DNA from: Serilophus lunatus
Lineage: Eukaryota; Chordata; Aves; Passeriformes; Eurylaimidae
Length of the DNA stretch: 64,000 bases
Direction: 5' to 3'
NCBI GenBank assembly: GCA_013399895.1
Contig: VXBA01000117.1
Span: 156,059-220,058 of the forward strand
Shown: positions 22,701 through 36,231 of the stretch, piece by piece
Layout: each line of letters starts with the position of its first letter
Position numbering within the stretch: position 1 is the stretch's first letter
Translations under genes and position numbers: made by a program
Notes under the pieces: model-generated
Told to the model about the DNA's origin: nothing
What the model saw: only the letters and a program-made list of their open reading frames with translations
Databases searched by the model: none

Positions 22701-25700
22701 CTTTTCTCTTTAAGATATGATATAAATTGCATAAAGCTAATAGTCTGAATTCTGGAATAGAGACCATTAGCCGTATTCCAGAACAGGACACCTTTTTAGT
22801 TTGAAAAATGATCAACTCTGGAAGTGTTGTTTGAAGTCAGTTTTGTATCTTGCTTGAAGTGCTGCAAGCAAAGTATTACCATCTATAGTTGTTCAGTTTT
22901 GATCTTTGGAAGTGGAGAGGACTTTTGACCCTTAAGCATTTCTTTGGTGAAGGAATTCAGCATTCTCTGCTGAATCAATGCCGTTTCTTCCATTGATTTT
23001 ATACATTTTGGCTAATGTGTAATCTGACCTCCCTCATCTTCTGTCTGTGTGTTTGAACAGTTAGATCATATTTGGCAGCTAGTAATATATTTTTGAATCT
23101 TTTATACCAAAAGGAATCTCAATGTTCAGCAGTTTATCAAAACACAAGCCTGCATTGCTGCAAAGAAAGCACTGCTGTTTACTTTTCAAAGCGCAGTGTT
23201 TCTTCTCACGTTGAGGAACAACACAGTAAACAACACAATGAAACAGAAGCATAGTTCATATCTATCATGATAGTGAGCAGGTCTATGAAGACAGATATTT
23301 TAGGAAAGAATCCTGGTGATGGATCTGTTTGATGTAGATTTCCCAAGTGTTACAGGGGGTTCCATCTTTCATGTGCTATGCAGGTCAAATCCTTAATAAA
23401 AGTGTCATTTTTTCATTTAATTTATAAAACTTATAACTTCTCCCCCCCAAAAAACACTCACCCTTTCTCTCTTTGTCCGGGTGTGTGAGGTCTCTGTGCC
23501 ACGAAATTATTTTACTCATGGAGTAATTCCCATTGGCTCCAGGTTAGACTTTAGTTCTGGTGGTGTACATCTCCTACCCTTGTCCTTTTCCTTAGAAGAT
23601 GACCAAGTGAGGAAGTCAGTCTGCACTGGAAGGTCTGTAAACAGTTGTTAGACCTGCAGTCGACAGTCTGAGTGGCCTTTGTGGAAGCTGGACTCAGCCA
23701 GCCTAAAGGGTGTGTTGAGCTGAACATATCCCAGTTACCTGTCATAACATATAACATATACGATGCTGACAATCATTTGTTTTTAGCATAGGTAATCACC
23801 GATATGTTCTTTTAAGTGAGATTCGTAGATGCTGATTACATTTACTGCATAAATTACTTCATTATTAAAATCAGGTCATTTGAGCCCCAAAACCATTAAC
23901 ATGCAAACTATTACCATAATTTCATAAGCTAATAAATCAAGCACAGGAAAAGAATTAAGCGGTTCCTAGTGATAAGTGTTTCTTCAGAGATTAAGAAACA
24001 CAATTTTCGTATGCATATATTAACATTTTAAAAGTGAATTCATGCAAAAGCAATTTTTCTGCATATATAAACCTTATGTTTAATAATCTTTATACTCAGC
24101 CGCCAGAGCTGCTTCAAAATTAATGTTTTTTTCCCTCAAATCACTGTACAGGAATTTGACATTGACTCTTTCAGCCTGTTTCAATATACTCTACCTGTAA
24201 CTCTTTATGCATTTATTAAACAGTCAAAGTTAAGAAATAAAACAAGCCAAGATATGATTTATAAGAAAAATAGCTTAGGTTCATCTTAGATAATGAACTG
24301 TTCATCCAAGGTAAATCTTGTATTTTTAATATTAAGCGGTATGAGTGAAATTGTAATTATCTCTATAATTGCAATTTAGAACTATGGTTGTCATCTTATT
24401 AATGTGTTACATTAAAATTGATTTAATTCTCATTTCTTACACAATATAATGTAATACTGGCCAGAATAATGCAAAGATAGACTCTTCTATTCACAATACT
24501 GACTAGATTTAAAAAAAACATACTAATACAACTGTTGCAGGAAAACAAAGAAAATTCCAATGTAAATGAAACTGTAATAAGCAACAGATGACAATGCCCC
24601 AAAATTTTACTATATTGTAAGATGTCCATGATTTATTTATGCTTAGCTGGTTTTGTTTTTCAGCTCCTAACCTACTGTTTCAGTTTGTTTAGTGTATTTC
24701 TTTTTCAGTATGAGGCACCCAAAGTATTTGCTCCAAGGAATAAGAGAGTATGTTTTCAGAATGGTGCTCACCATACTGGTTATTTCAGATCTCTTGGTTG
24801 CTACACCAATACTGCAGCCTCTTTCTTTTCCAGTCCACATGTGAAAAGACACTCAGCACTAAGCAGTGGCTTGTGCTTGCTGCTCTTTAATGGCTGACTT
24901 CACTAAGACAATACTACACAGAGAACTGCCTCTCTGGGGAGGGTTGAACTTGTGCTGTCCATCTCCCCGAACCAGTTCACCCTGAGGCCAGATGGGGGAC
25001 TACTGCTGGTGCTAGAGAGGTGGTGATGACAAGCAAGATGTGGGGACGCCTTTTATTGTGGCAGCTGGTCGCTACCTCAGCCTTGCTGCTGTTTGAAGGC
25101 ACAGCCTGAACAATGGGAGAGCCCAAGGGTGTCGACCTGAGCGCAGTGGTAATGCTCACTCAAGCACAAGTGAGGTAGTGGGACCGTCAGCCTGTGCAGA
25201 AGAGGAGGCAAGACCAAGTATTCAGTACCTAAATAAGAAAACAGCAGAGCCCAGTCGCTGTGCAACTTTCATGTCTGTTTTCTTCACTGTTGTTGTTCTG
25301 TGTTCCTTCCTCATCTTTTTGCCCATCAGGAAGTACATGGATGTTGTAAATCTCCCAAATTATTAGTATTCTCCCTACCTTACCATTGAATCCTGAAGAA
25401 TTCAGTGCCTCATTCCTCAGTTATGGTCTCTTTTACATTCTTCATTTCAAAGCATATATTGAACTGTTGCTGCTCTTGGCAGGTCTTTAGTTTGTTTGGA
25501 GGTTGTGTGTCCTGTTACATATGTATAAATCATTTGTATCTGCTCAGGATTCTTCTGGACTGTGTTTCAGGTGTGTCTTCAGAGGAGTTTATCAAAACTC
25601 CATTCCAGGTCACAAACTCACTTTTCAACACTTGTGTAATTAATTGCACAGATCAGATGACGTACCTAGTACAGGGCAGGTGATTACACCCATATGAAAT

Positions 25701-28700
25701 GACAATTTTCTAATCAAAATGTGAGCAATCACAATAAAATAGTTATGGAGTATTTGGCAGTGTTGCTTTCCATATTGCTGAGGCTGAATATTAAAAAGGA
25801 GATTTGATATCTCATCTGAACAAATTGGCATAATTTGGGTGTTTTTACAACTCTACAGTTCCCCCTTGAAGATAAGTGGAGGAGACTGCAAATGCAAAAC
25901 CTAGCTTGATTGCTTTGTTCATATATAGTACAATCCCATTGAAGTCAAAATCAGATTACTCACCTGAATAAAGTTTCTGGGTCAGCATACACATTTGCAT
26001 AAATGAATATGTGTAAAAACAAGAATTTAAATTTCCAGGATTCTGTAATAATTATACTCAGGTAACACTGCTCTCTTCCCTTTTAAAATGCTAACAAATC
26101 TTTTAAATGTGGAACACCCAACATGAAGTACTTCACTTAGCCAGACAGAGCCCCAGTTTTCAGCAGAGTACAAAATGATGATTCCCCCAGGCAGTGTTTA
26201 GTACACCTACCCCAGGCTTTTGCTCTCACTGCCTCTCAGAGGACTGTGTTCCTCTCCACGTGCTGAAGGGTAAACCGCAGAAGACATTTAGCTGGCAAAA
26301 AAGGGCATTTCTACCCAGGTTCATTGAATGTTCTTCCAAGAGAACAACAGAGGTAGTAATTTGAACCACAGAATTCATGTTTTGTTGTTGCTTTTTTCCC
26401 CGCCGTTGTTGTTCATACTACCATCTTTTCTCTTTCACCCTGTTTATCTGCTTTCTCTATAAACTGTGACCCACTGACAAAGTGATGAATTCAGCTTGGA
26501 TGTAATTTCTAGTATAAAGCGGTTTGGTTTACTGATCAGTGGAAAAGGATATTTAAAAAATCAGTCTTTGAATGACATTCATTACATTAAAAGCTTATTT
26601 ATTCACTAATCTGACCACTTCTGAACTACCAGTAGCACATTATATGCATTTTCTGACTCATGAAGGAAGAAAATGGAGACAACTACACTACATTTCCTGT
26701 GCCTGGCAATCACACTGCACATTGGTGGAAGGAGGCTGAACAAAAATTCAAATCCATTTCTAATGGATTCCTTTAACAAAAAACCACTTTATAGCTAAGT
26801 GTATATAGGGCTCCACTGTACATGCAGAGTTCAGAGCCAGGAAGGCCAAGAAGAGTCTGGGTGAGGCATTCAGTTGTATTGTACTCCCGTTTTCTTCCTG
26901 TGTGTCTGCAGTGGCTGCTGTGCTATCGTGAACCTCTGCAACCCATCTCAGGAAACGTGTCTGTTCTCCATGGACATTTCTCAAGCACCACTACCAGGAG
27001 GAAGGCAAATTGTCATCTTATTTCTTACTGCCTACCATGCCTGCCAATGTATGGCAGGGAATATTCTCCAGTGTTTGGGGAAGAGTCAGCATTCCTGCTC
27101 TGGGGTACTTTGTAACCGTAACAAATCCGAGAACTTTCCTTATTCTTTCTCAGGATTCCAAAATACTTATGGAAATTTTGAGCAGTTTTTCCTCCAGGAA
27201 AATTATATGGTCACCAAGATCTGCTGGTTTGGGTGTCTTCTTAGGTTTTGATTTGGCTTTGTGTTTTTTTGGTTGTCTTTTTTATTTTTTTTAAATGTCT
27301 CTGTCTACGACATAAAACGGATGCTGCTTTATCCAGCACATAACAAAAATTGCAATTTGTCATTTTCCAAGATTGTTATTCTCCCGGTTATTCACCACAT
27401 ACAACATTTTAGTTAGAAGTAAGTAAATTTGGATGATTGAGGTGGAAACTGAACCACTCACAAGAGGTTCCTCCAGGAGAGGAGACACTTCCAAAGTCCA
27501 TTGAATTCCCCACAAAATTCTCTGTGGCAATTTCAGTAGTTATTAAACTAGCTACCATGTTGGCTGCAGGCCCAACCATGTCCCCTTCCCTGACATACAC
27601 ACACAGACAAGATGATTGGTCTGACACAATAATTAAACAATCTAGTGAGATACAAATCTGGTCTCTCATAGTGAGCTTAACCATCACTCCATTTCCGAAT
27701 TGGCAAATATTTCTTTTAGAACAAAACAGATATATAGTACCTGTTACTTAAAAGAGATAAAGCCACAAACATCGAGCTATGGGAAAGTGTTTGCTGAGTA
27801 CCAAATGTTTTGTGGCAGAAGAGTTCAAGAAAACCAGGATACACATAGTATTTTTGCTTTCTTGCAGATTCTGTGCTCCAAATTTGAAATTATTTTATTA
27901 AAGGCAACTGTGGAGTTTTTGTAACTCCCTGCTGAAGGTCTCTGATATATCATAAATGGCCTTGGATTATCAAGATCTGATCCTCATGCATTGTGTTGAG
28001 TCCATTTTCATTACTGGGAACCATTATGAACTGACTGAACCGTTGAAGAATAAGAATCAGTTCACACAATTGGTACTTAGTTACACATTGAGAGTCAAAT
28101 GTCTTCTCTCTTTATTTTCATACAGAACCTTAAATGGGAGAATAAACTTTGTATTTTTAGGAGTGTATTTGAATTTTTCAGTAGGTAGAGGTCTTGAATC
28201 TCAAGATATCTAAAAAAATTCTAGACTAAGAACACAGTTGGAATTTTTAAGATTAGTTTTATTTAAATAGAATTCAGATGGTTACTTGAGACATTAAGAA
28301 TTTCTGTAAGTTTTTATGCAAAACAATGTGATTGAAAATTTTTAAGATACTGTAATAAACTGCTTGTTCTTTATTTGCTGTTTGGTGAACCACTCACTAG
28401 AGGTTGTGGAAAACCTTTTCACATTTTGTCACAGGTGACCTGTGGTTCCAGGTTATTCCTCAAGAAAAATTCTAACTTCTTAATCAAATTGAAATATTTT
28501 AAGGTGAACTACAAAGAACTGTTCCACCAAGGCCAAAAATTAAGCCCATAGGAATCAGCGGAATGGTTACAATATATCTCTCATTGAAAAATGATGGTGT
28601 GGGTTATTCATCATTTCTATGTGACGTTAACTAACTTTTGTTTACCAATCCATCATGGGCACTCTAGGGGAGAATTATGCATAATGGTATATATTTAGGA

Positions 28701-30219
28701 TATTCTGGAAATATGATTTTTATTTTTTTTTCAAAAATGAGCCTCCAAAACTTACATAAAAATCTATCTGTGGCCTGTATTTCAAATAAACAGATCCTTT
28801 GAAATTACTGTAACACTGTGGAGGGTTTATAGACTGACTGATGCTTACAATTAAAGTCATTTGTTAGCATGAGTTGTCCGCTTGTTTCAGCCAGCTCTCT
28901 GGCCATTGGGGACCCATTTTTAAACCAGGACACTTCCTGCTTACTTTCTCAATACCCTTGGAAAATTCCAGGAGTGTTATCCAGAGCAAAAAGATGGTCA
29001 GATCTTGACACTGTGGCTTTCTGGGTACTTACTGACCCTGATCATTGAAGTGTTTTGGTGTGCTAAGGCATCAGGAACCTGACCCAGCAGACAGAGACCT
29101 TGTGGTTTTCTGGCAGGCAACCATGCAGAAGCATCTCTCAATGATGAATGTTAAAGGTGGTGCAAGGATAAATGTGGAACAGCTCTATCAGCAGGGAGGA
29201 AGGTTTGTGACCTAGTGGTTAAGTCACCTGAAGGGTAATATGGAACTGCAACCTGTACAGGTGGCTACTGTGTGGTTTCCCACACCCAGCTGAGATATGT
29301 GCTGCTGGTGATATGAACTTCACACTGTCTGTTGAGAAATCTGTTTATCAGCATGGGGTATCAGCTTTGAAAAATTTGATGCTTACATCAAAATATAAGA
29401 GGTCTGTGCATTATCGTAACTGAAAAGGTCTTATCTTGCACTACAGGTAAATATTAAGTTTTAGGAAATCTGAAGAGAGGATAGAGTGACAAGCTTTTTA
29501 TTAACTGACATGTGTGTGTAGTTTTACACTTTTTATTACAAAGATTTTGTTCAAGTGAACCAATATCAGCTAACTTTGTTTGCCAGTATGACATGTCCTT
29601 TCCTTCACTTTAAGTCTTGTGCATGGAGAACTGCAGCACCAAACATAGAACCTTTATTTCCAGGAAGTGCTAAATAAAGTCAGGCAAGAAAGTTAAGTTA
29701 GATCAAGTCAATTTCGGATGTGAATCCAACTTCCATAAATTAAAGTGCATTAGGAGGCTTCTGTGTGGTTTACTTCCTTCAGATATAGTTCAGCTGTAGA
29801 CTTGCCCAAGGACTCAGCTAATTTCTTGTTATTATTTGCTCTTAAAAGTAATGAACTTTAAAATAAAAACCCAAGAGTAAAACAAACATTAAAATGTATG
29901 TCTATTGTAATTGAACACTGAAGGGAAGAATGTCTTACCGATTTGCTTACGTAGGTATTTTTGAAATAAATAAAATCTCCTGCTGCAGTTCATGAAAATC
30001 GTAACTGCAGCATAACTTGCCTAAAATATATCTTGGGAGCTGTACTCAGTGTGAAAACCATGGATAAATCAGGAAAGATATTTCTGAAGTGCTTCCAAAG
30101 TAAGTAAACATATATATTTACATATTTTATTAATGTTTTACAAATGTTTATTAATATGTTATACTTGAGATGGCTTAGGGGGTATCTTATGCATGTCTAG
30201 AAATACAGGATAGGAGGAA
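22701..30219. other. Noncoding stretch including a CNE-like block
   Basis: Seven and a half kilobases without a recognised gene. The CNE-like block at 23790-24420 is listed separately. Other frames (for example 26874-27251 on plus, 27409-27687 on minus and 27437-27751 on plus) overlap one another in different frames and show no domain. A possible old tRNA-SINE scrap lies near 29190-29290. No CR1 tail was seen in this stretch. Confidence 0.5.
23790..24420. promoter_or_regulatory. Candidate conserved noncoding element / enhancer
   Basis: AT-rich, non-repetitive sequence dense in homeodomain-type cores (ATTA/TAAT), for example cttcattattaaaatc, attaatgttttttt, ttaataatct and gaaattgtaattatc. 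It also has an octamer-like ATGCAAA at 23901-23907 and several ATGCAT-type words. It lacks simple-repeat structure, CR1 similarity and long open frames. This texture is typical of deeply conserved developmental enhancers in vertebrate gene deserts. The call rests on composition alone, because conservation cannot be measured here. Confidence 0.3.
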
Positions 30220-30520
30220 GCAAAGAAGACAGGGCTAATCTCCTCTCACTGGTCTCCAGAGAACGGATGAGTCAATGGGCACAAATTGAAACAAAGGAAA
30301 TTCCATTAAACAGAAGAAACTTTTGTCCCGTGAGGTTAATCAACACTGGAACATGTTGCTCGAAGAGGAAGTGAAGTCTATGTCTTTGGAGATAATTCAA
30401 AATGCAACTGGATATGGCCCTGAGCAACCTGCTACCTTGTGGACCTTGCTTTGAGCAGGGGATTGAACTTGACAGTCTCCAGGGGTCCCTTTCCATCTTA
30501 GCCTTCTATGTTTCTGTGTA
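30220..30520 (+). mobile_element. CR1 LINE 3'-end fragment, diverged
   Basis: Plus-strand CR1 3' end. Recognisable parts are ggctaatctcctctcactgg, then tcaacactggaacatgttgc (family: H-W-N-R-LP region), ggatatggccctgagcaacc, ttgagcaggggattgaactt, and ctccaggggtccctttccat. It finishes with a two-unit tail, ttctatg tttctgtg, near 30505-30520. The phrase about a gap between brain-like 'ggatatggtcctgggcaacc' and 'cttgagcagggg' is usual for a different CR1 subfamily from the 12700 and 37470 copies. Stops fall in all frames, so no coding capacity remains. The 5' boundary is approximate. Confidence 0.85.
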
Positions 30521-33114
30521 GACAAGATGCTGTTAGCAATATTCTAGTGAAGAAATAGGAGAAAAATGTCAACCTCTAGAATTTCCACTGACATCATCTT
30601 ATTCACAGAACTCAAAGCACTAAGATGGGCTCTAATTATTGAATTATCCTTTCTGTAATACAGTGAAAAAGATGATCCAAATGTAAGTGGTCCTTTTGAA
30701 TAGCCATGACAAATTAAAATGTTATGCCAGCAATTCCTTTATAGAATTCATGTTCAGTTGTCAATGATCTGGACATTGATTTTATTTACGATCCACAAGA
30801 AACATTCCCTCCAGATCTTCACTGATTTTTCATTTTGGATGATTTATGACATATTCCTTTTGACAATACACGCTTATCTTCTTTTTCTCCCCCCTTGCTA
30901 GTTCCAGGATAGTGTCATATCACAGAAATTGAATGTGACCATAAATGACTTAAACATCTTCACTAGTCTGAGCTTTTTGCCTAAATGGGCTCGTTTGACA
31001 TTTCTGTTCCCATGTTGAATTTGCTGTCAGATGTTCAAACACCAGCTTAAAAGAAGCATCATCCACTTAATGGAGGCATGCAAAGATCCAGAACACTGGA
31101 AAGCAGTGGAACTTCTGCTGATTTAGTCTACTGTCTGTATTCATGAACCAATGGACCTTCCCTCCCACCCCAGCTGCCACCACACAGATTGCATTCCCAG
31201 CAAAAGAAAGAGTTTGGATTCAGTACACTATTTGTTATCTGAAGATGGTAGCAGATGACTGGGAGAGGGGAGGAAAAGGAAGGCGAGCTTCACATATTTT
31301 CAGGCCAAGTTTTCCTCTGAATTCTAGTCTGTCACACCAGAGGTGTTCTGGGGTAGAGATGAGAGTGTGGAGAGTGGGAGAGGGTAGAAAGCAAGAAAGA
31401 GTTTGACACTGTGTATGTAGTGACCTTTGATATGTTTTGAGGCTTGCTGGATCAAAATTTCCATACTGTGCAGTTATTTACTTCTAACTCTGTAACAGCT
31501 TAAATTTATTAAAGGGCTTAAAACAAATGGTTTTGTTTGCCCTAGAAACTAAGTGAAAACAATGAGGAAGGAGGCATCCCTGCAAAGTAGATACTATTAA
31601 GCCTAGACACAAAGTGACTATGAACAGATGACTAATGACAAGCAAATAAAACAAGAATTCTTAAGCAATGACTTTTTTCTGGTTTATTTTTTTAATGCCT
31701 TTTGTTCAGCTCTTTCATTTCTATATGATTTTAGTGGCGCATGCTGGTCTGAATGTTACTGAGAAAAATATGAGAGGCTGGAGTTCGAGACAAGGTAACA
31801 TTTTCAGCTTAAGGATAACGTAGCAACAGGTGCCCAGCACTTGCCTTCGGGAATTCAACTTTCAGATGCCGCTGACTGTGCTAAACTTTCATTCTGGGGG
31901 CTGAAGTCTCAAAAACTATTGTATATTGTACAGAGTGAAAACTTTCAGATACAATTATTTTGTTGAACGAGGCTAAGGGAAGAGGTTGCTAGGTCTGGCA
32001 TCTTAAAAATATTTTTGCAACTGTTTTTCTGGGGAGCTCTCCTTTTCTGGGGGAGCTATGTGTTGCAACAAGGATTCAATATTTAGTACACCTAACAGCA
32101 GAAAGGGTTTTGACTGCCTTGTAAAAATTTACCCAAAATATCATTCAGAGTACAGGCTTCTGAGCAATACCTGTCCATAAACACACAGAAGATGTTGCCC
32201 AGCTGCAGTGGAATCACAGAGGCACCTGGACGGAGAGCAGAGACAGGTGTCCTTTTCAGTGACTCAAACTGGAGCACTTTAAGCAGGTATTGGTCCATCT
32301 GCTTTGTACTGCTCCCGTATCTCAGATGTTGGGGCTGATTGTCTGAACACTCAAGTTCTGTTATAGTGAAAATTCAGGGAAGCGATGCCATTTACTGACA
32401 ATGGCATCTTAACAGCTCCCAGCTGCTCATTCCCAGCCTTTAGTTCCTGTAAATTGTTTATGGGGCCTTGCAACAATCTGGGTCCAAACTCTGCACCACC
32501 TCACCCCAAAAAAAGATCTGATTATTTTTAACCTGAACTGACTCTCACACCTGGCTCAGTGCAGGAAAAACTGGGGCTAGATTTCCTAGACAACAGCTAA
32601 TTGTCTGTGCTCTGCAATCAGGGAGATGATCTTTTCCAGCCACTGAATTTTCCTCTTGCTTTTTATGTGCAGACATCTTAAGGAGACCCAACTGTGTTTG
32701 TACACATTCTGCAGTCAGGAGAGCAACGGGAGCAGCTGAGGGTTGGCATGCTGCCCTGCTGAAGGCAGACAGCTGCAGCTGGTAATCCCCTGAACTGCCA
32801 CTGTAGGGCTTGATAAAGCTGCTCTGGCAGAGCACACCAGGAACTATGCTTGCTTTCCTACCACCCTAAATGATAACTAAGTCTTAATAAGGCTTATGTA
32901 TAAAGTTGAAGTCTTTGCTGGTGCCACGAGCACTTTGTTATGCCCAAAAAATGTAGCGACAGTTCTAGTTTGTACCACCAGCACAATTCTCAGCTGTGCA
33001 GGAGGAAAACTTTCTCAAATTGGTTGGGCAAAATTCCTGTAATTGGAACCAGAAAACACCGGACTATAGCATTAGAAAATCAATCAGATTTCTAATAACA
33101 GTCCATAGACCTCC

Positions 33115-33176
33115 CTTTGTCGCTTAGGCAAGTCACTTAGAAACACAGGTCCGTATTTGTAACTGGAAAGTAGATG
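33115..33176 (+). repeat. Possible MIR/CORE-SINE fragment
   Basis: The words taggcaagtcacttag and tatttgtaactgg lie in the same order and at about the same spacing as the MIR core-SINE words TGGGCAAGTCACTTAACC and CATCTGTAAAATGG. MIR remnants occur at low density in birds. The match is short and was made from memory of the family, so it could be chance. Confidence 0.35.
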
Positions 33177-34850
33177 ATTTTGAAACAGATGTGAGTTTTC
33201 TGAAAGCAATGTAAAGGCACATCACAGTTTCTGTACCCCGTAAAGAGTTTCTACGTGGGAACAAGTTTGTAGCATTGGTGCTGGTGTCACTTTCCACATG
33301 GATCCTGGAGGTCTGTGGAGGTTTACCCATGAAGAGTCAGGAAGCTTCAGTTTGCTACATAAAGCTGTGCCCTGCCATTGGGATGAAAAAAACCCCCTAG
33401 GAGTCTCCAGACAGATATGACTGAAAGACACTGATTTGGGGAAGTATTGATCTGTGCTATAAATGACTAATTTCTCATGCTGGAAAGCATGTGTATCCAT
33501 AATGGGGTTACTCCCCTCCTGGGTTCTCAGAATGTTTTCTCTGTCACCTGAATTCTTGAGGTGCCAATAAAGTAAAATTCTCAATGAATTTAGGTGGTAT
33601 ATTGCAAAACTTGTAAGCAGGAGCAGTCTGTGATTAGGTGAATATATGCAGTTTCAATAGATGTATAAAGTGGGGAAGAAAAAAAAAAGTTGAATAATGA
33701 CTTAAACAAAACAAGCTCAGTTTCTTTCTCCTATCTAATTAAATTTTAAGACCTCCCTTTTTAAACAGCATATGGGACACAGATTTCCTAGTCAGCTGGG
33801 GATCAGTTAGATACATGTCTGTGTGTTATTACAGTTCCAGCTGATTAAGCCGTTGCGTATACCAGAAGTTTCATGTGATATTTGTACAGACTATTATGGG
33901 CAGCAAAGTTATCTTGGAGCTTTTTGTCAAAACGAGTTTGGTCCAAAAATGCCTCTATTTGTGTAAGGAAAACTTTGTCAGAAATAGGTCAAATCAGATT
34001 TCCAGCCCTAAAAAATTAGTTTCTGTAAAACAAGATTTTGACACTTCGAATTGAAGATTTTGTTTTTTCCAGAAAGTGGCTTTTAGTTATAAGGCAAAAG
34101 TACAGATGAAATGTTTTAAAAATTACCTAAATCAAATATTTCTGTTGACAATTTTTATATTATTATTACTCTTAGTTAATAAAAATGTAAAGTTTTTTAT
34201 TTTTTTTTGTCACAGTTTAGGAAAGAAATCTTTCCACGAGATGGGAAAGATTCCAAATCCAACCGTAATTCAGTCCATTATATTATAGAGATCTGAAAGC
34301 AAAACTCAGTAGAAGAGAATGAAGGAGAACCACACAAGTATCACCATTAAAAAAAGAAATGGGGTATTGTTGTTCTACTTGCCCTTTGCATCTGCTCCCT
34401 AGCCTTTAATCATTCATTAGCAGCGATAGTTCTGGTACAATTCTTATCCTACAAGTGAAGCATAATAGTAGTGAGTAATGAGGTTCCATTATTTTAGCTA
34501 CTGTTCTTGATTCTAGTTTAATGACTAAATGAATACAAAATGTTTTCTCTTCCTTCTAACAGGAATTTAGATGTGCTACAGATAACTGCATACAGAAGTA
34601 ATTCCTTAGAACTTATAACAACTGGAAACATTTGCATGTTTGCCTATCTCTTTCACACTATAATAAAATACCTTTTCTATTTCAAGGTTACACAGAAAGC
34701 AACCTATATGTTAACTGTGGTTCATTAGGGAATTGCATTACAACAGAAAAAGTCTCTCTAGATGTACATCCTGAAAAAAAATTACTGATTAACTTCAAGT
34801 TATGATGTGTGTTAAATAACTGCAATTCTGCTTCATAAAGACAACCCCCC

Positions 34851-34851
34851 N
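34851..34851. other. Single undetermined base (N)
   Basis: One N directly after a C6 run (cccccc then N then tttattt). It is probably an ambiguous call at a homopolymer rather than a scaffold gap. Confidence 0.95.
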
Positions 34852-36213
34852 TTTATTTCAAAGCCAAGGGTTTCCTATGAGTTATAAAATTTAAACTATT
34901 TGATGCAGTTGTCTGAACTAGAAATTAGGGTCAAGGAAAGTTTACATGGAAACTGGAAGTTGTTTAAGTCTCTCTGAGTTAAGTCTCAGGGATTTCACTG
35001 TGAAGAAATGTAGAAGAAGCATGTACAGTCAGGGATATTTTCTTGAGTGTATGGGGAAAAAGGGAACAGAAGGTTTCTATCCTTCTTGAGAAAGAGCACT
35101 GTGAGAATTTTTACTAGCAGAAGTTGTATGAGACAGAAATATAGGGGCTGAGATTATCAAGATTACTGAATTTGGCTAAGGAATTCATACAGATGTGGCA
35201 CATTTTGGGATAAACTGAGAATGATAATTAGAGGACGAACTTCTTATGGGGCTGTAAAATTGCAACAGGCATGACGTCTGGTTACATTGAAGCAAATGAT
35301 GAATCTCATGAGAGTATCCTGTCACTTAGAGCAGTTTTTAAGTGGAAAAACCTCTGAATGGGCATGAGATGGAAAGTCACTCGACAGCAGCTCAGTCTGT
35401 CTTTCCTGTTGGGTGAGATAATTTTATTAAGACAATCAATTTAAAAAATATTTGGGTTTAACTGTGAATAAATCTGTCAACGTTTCACTAAAGAAGGGGT
35501 TGACAACTGGGCTTTATAATGCTGTTTCATAGGTGCTGGTACTGGGAGAAACCCCTGCCTTCCTAGCTTAGGTTCAGAGAGGCTTTGGTTTTCTTAAGAC
35601 CCAAGACAGGAAGCTGAGTTTTGTGCTGAAAACTATCTATGAAAATGAAAGCTGCAGGTCCTACAGCTTTATGATCTTACTTCACTGTTGTGTTCTGTAG
35701 ATCCTAGAAAATCCCTTGTGAATAAAGGCTGCAGGAAAGGAAGACCACAGGCTCTGTACCATTGATTCTCTCTTCTCCTTCCCTTCTGCTGGTAGAGGTT
35801 GGTGCTTAGGAAGCTCAGTAAGTGGTCAATTGACAGTCTTATGTGCAATGAGCTCACTGAAAACTCATTTGTCAGGCTGGATTTCCAATTTTGATGTGTC
35901 AGCCAGTGTGCTGGGAACGTGCTGGGCAGGTTCTCAGCTGCTGTGACTTGTTCTGCAGAAGAACATGGATACTGAGCAATTCATACGATGTGAGGATGTC
36001 ACTTAAAGAAAGAATGTGGAAGTACATTTTACATTCAATTATTTTTCTGACAGGGGACTAGCATGACCAAGACCATTTTATATGGGTTATGTTGGGGATT
36101 TTTATTTTAAAAAAAGATAACTAATGTTAAGTTTCTATCACTTTTGCATTTCCATATACTAATACATTCTTCATTGTCTTTACATACTTACTCATCTGCT
36201 TGCCAAGGGCTCT

Positions 36214-36231
36214 ATTTATTTATTTATTTTT
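36214..36231. repeat. (ATTT)n simple repeat
   Basis: About four ATTT units ending in a T run. A short simple repeat. Confidence 0.8.

Noticed and set aside
22369..22815. 148-codon minus-strand open frame
   Set aside because: No recognisable motif, Arg/Pro/Cys-rich chance composition, no transcript signals.
25160..25185. let-7-like word (gtgaggtagtggg)
   Set aside because: It matches only part of the let-7 seed region and no hairpin partner was seen nearby.
27409..27751. Overlapping frames on both strands (92 and 104 codons)
   Set aside because: The minus-strand peptide looks moderately protein-like but has no known motif, and the plus strand is equally open, so strand choice is unsupported.
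31770..31800. tRNA-like B-box word (ggagttcgagac)
   Set aside because: No A-box at the right distance and no cloverleaf could be drawn.
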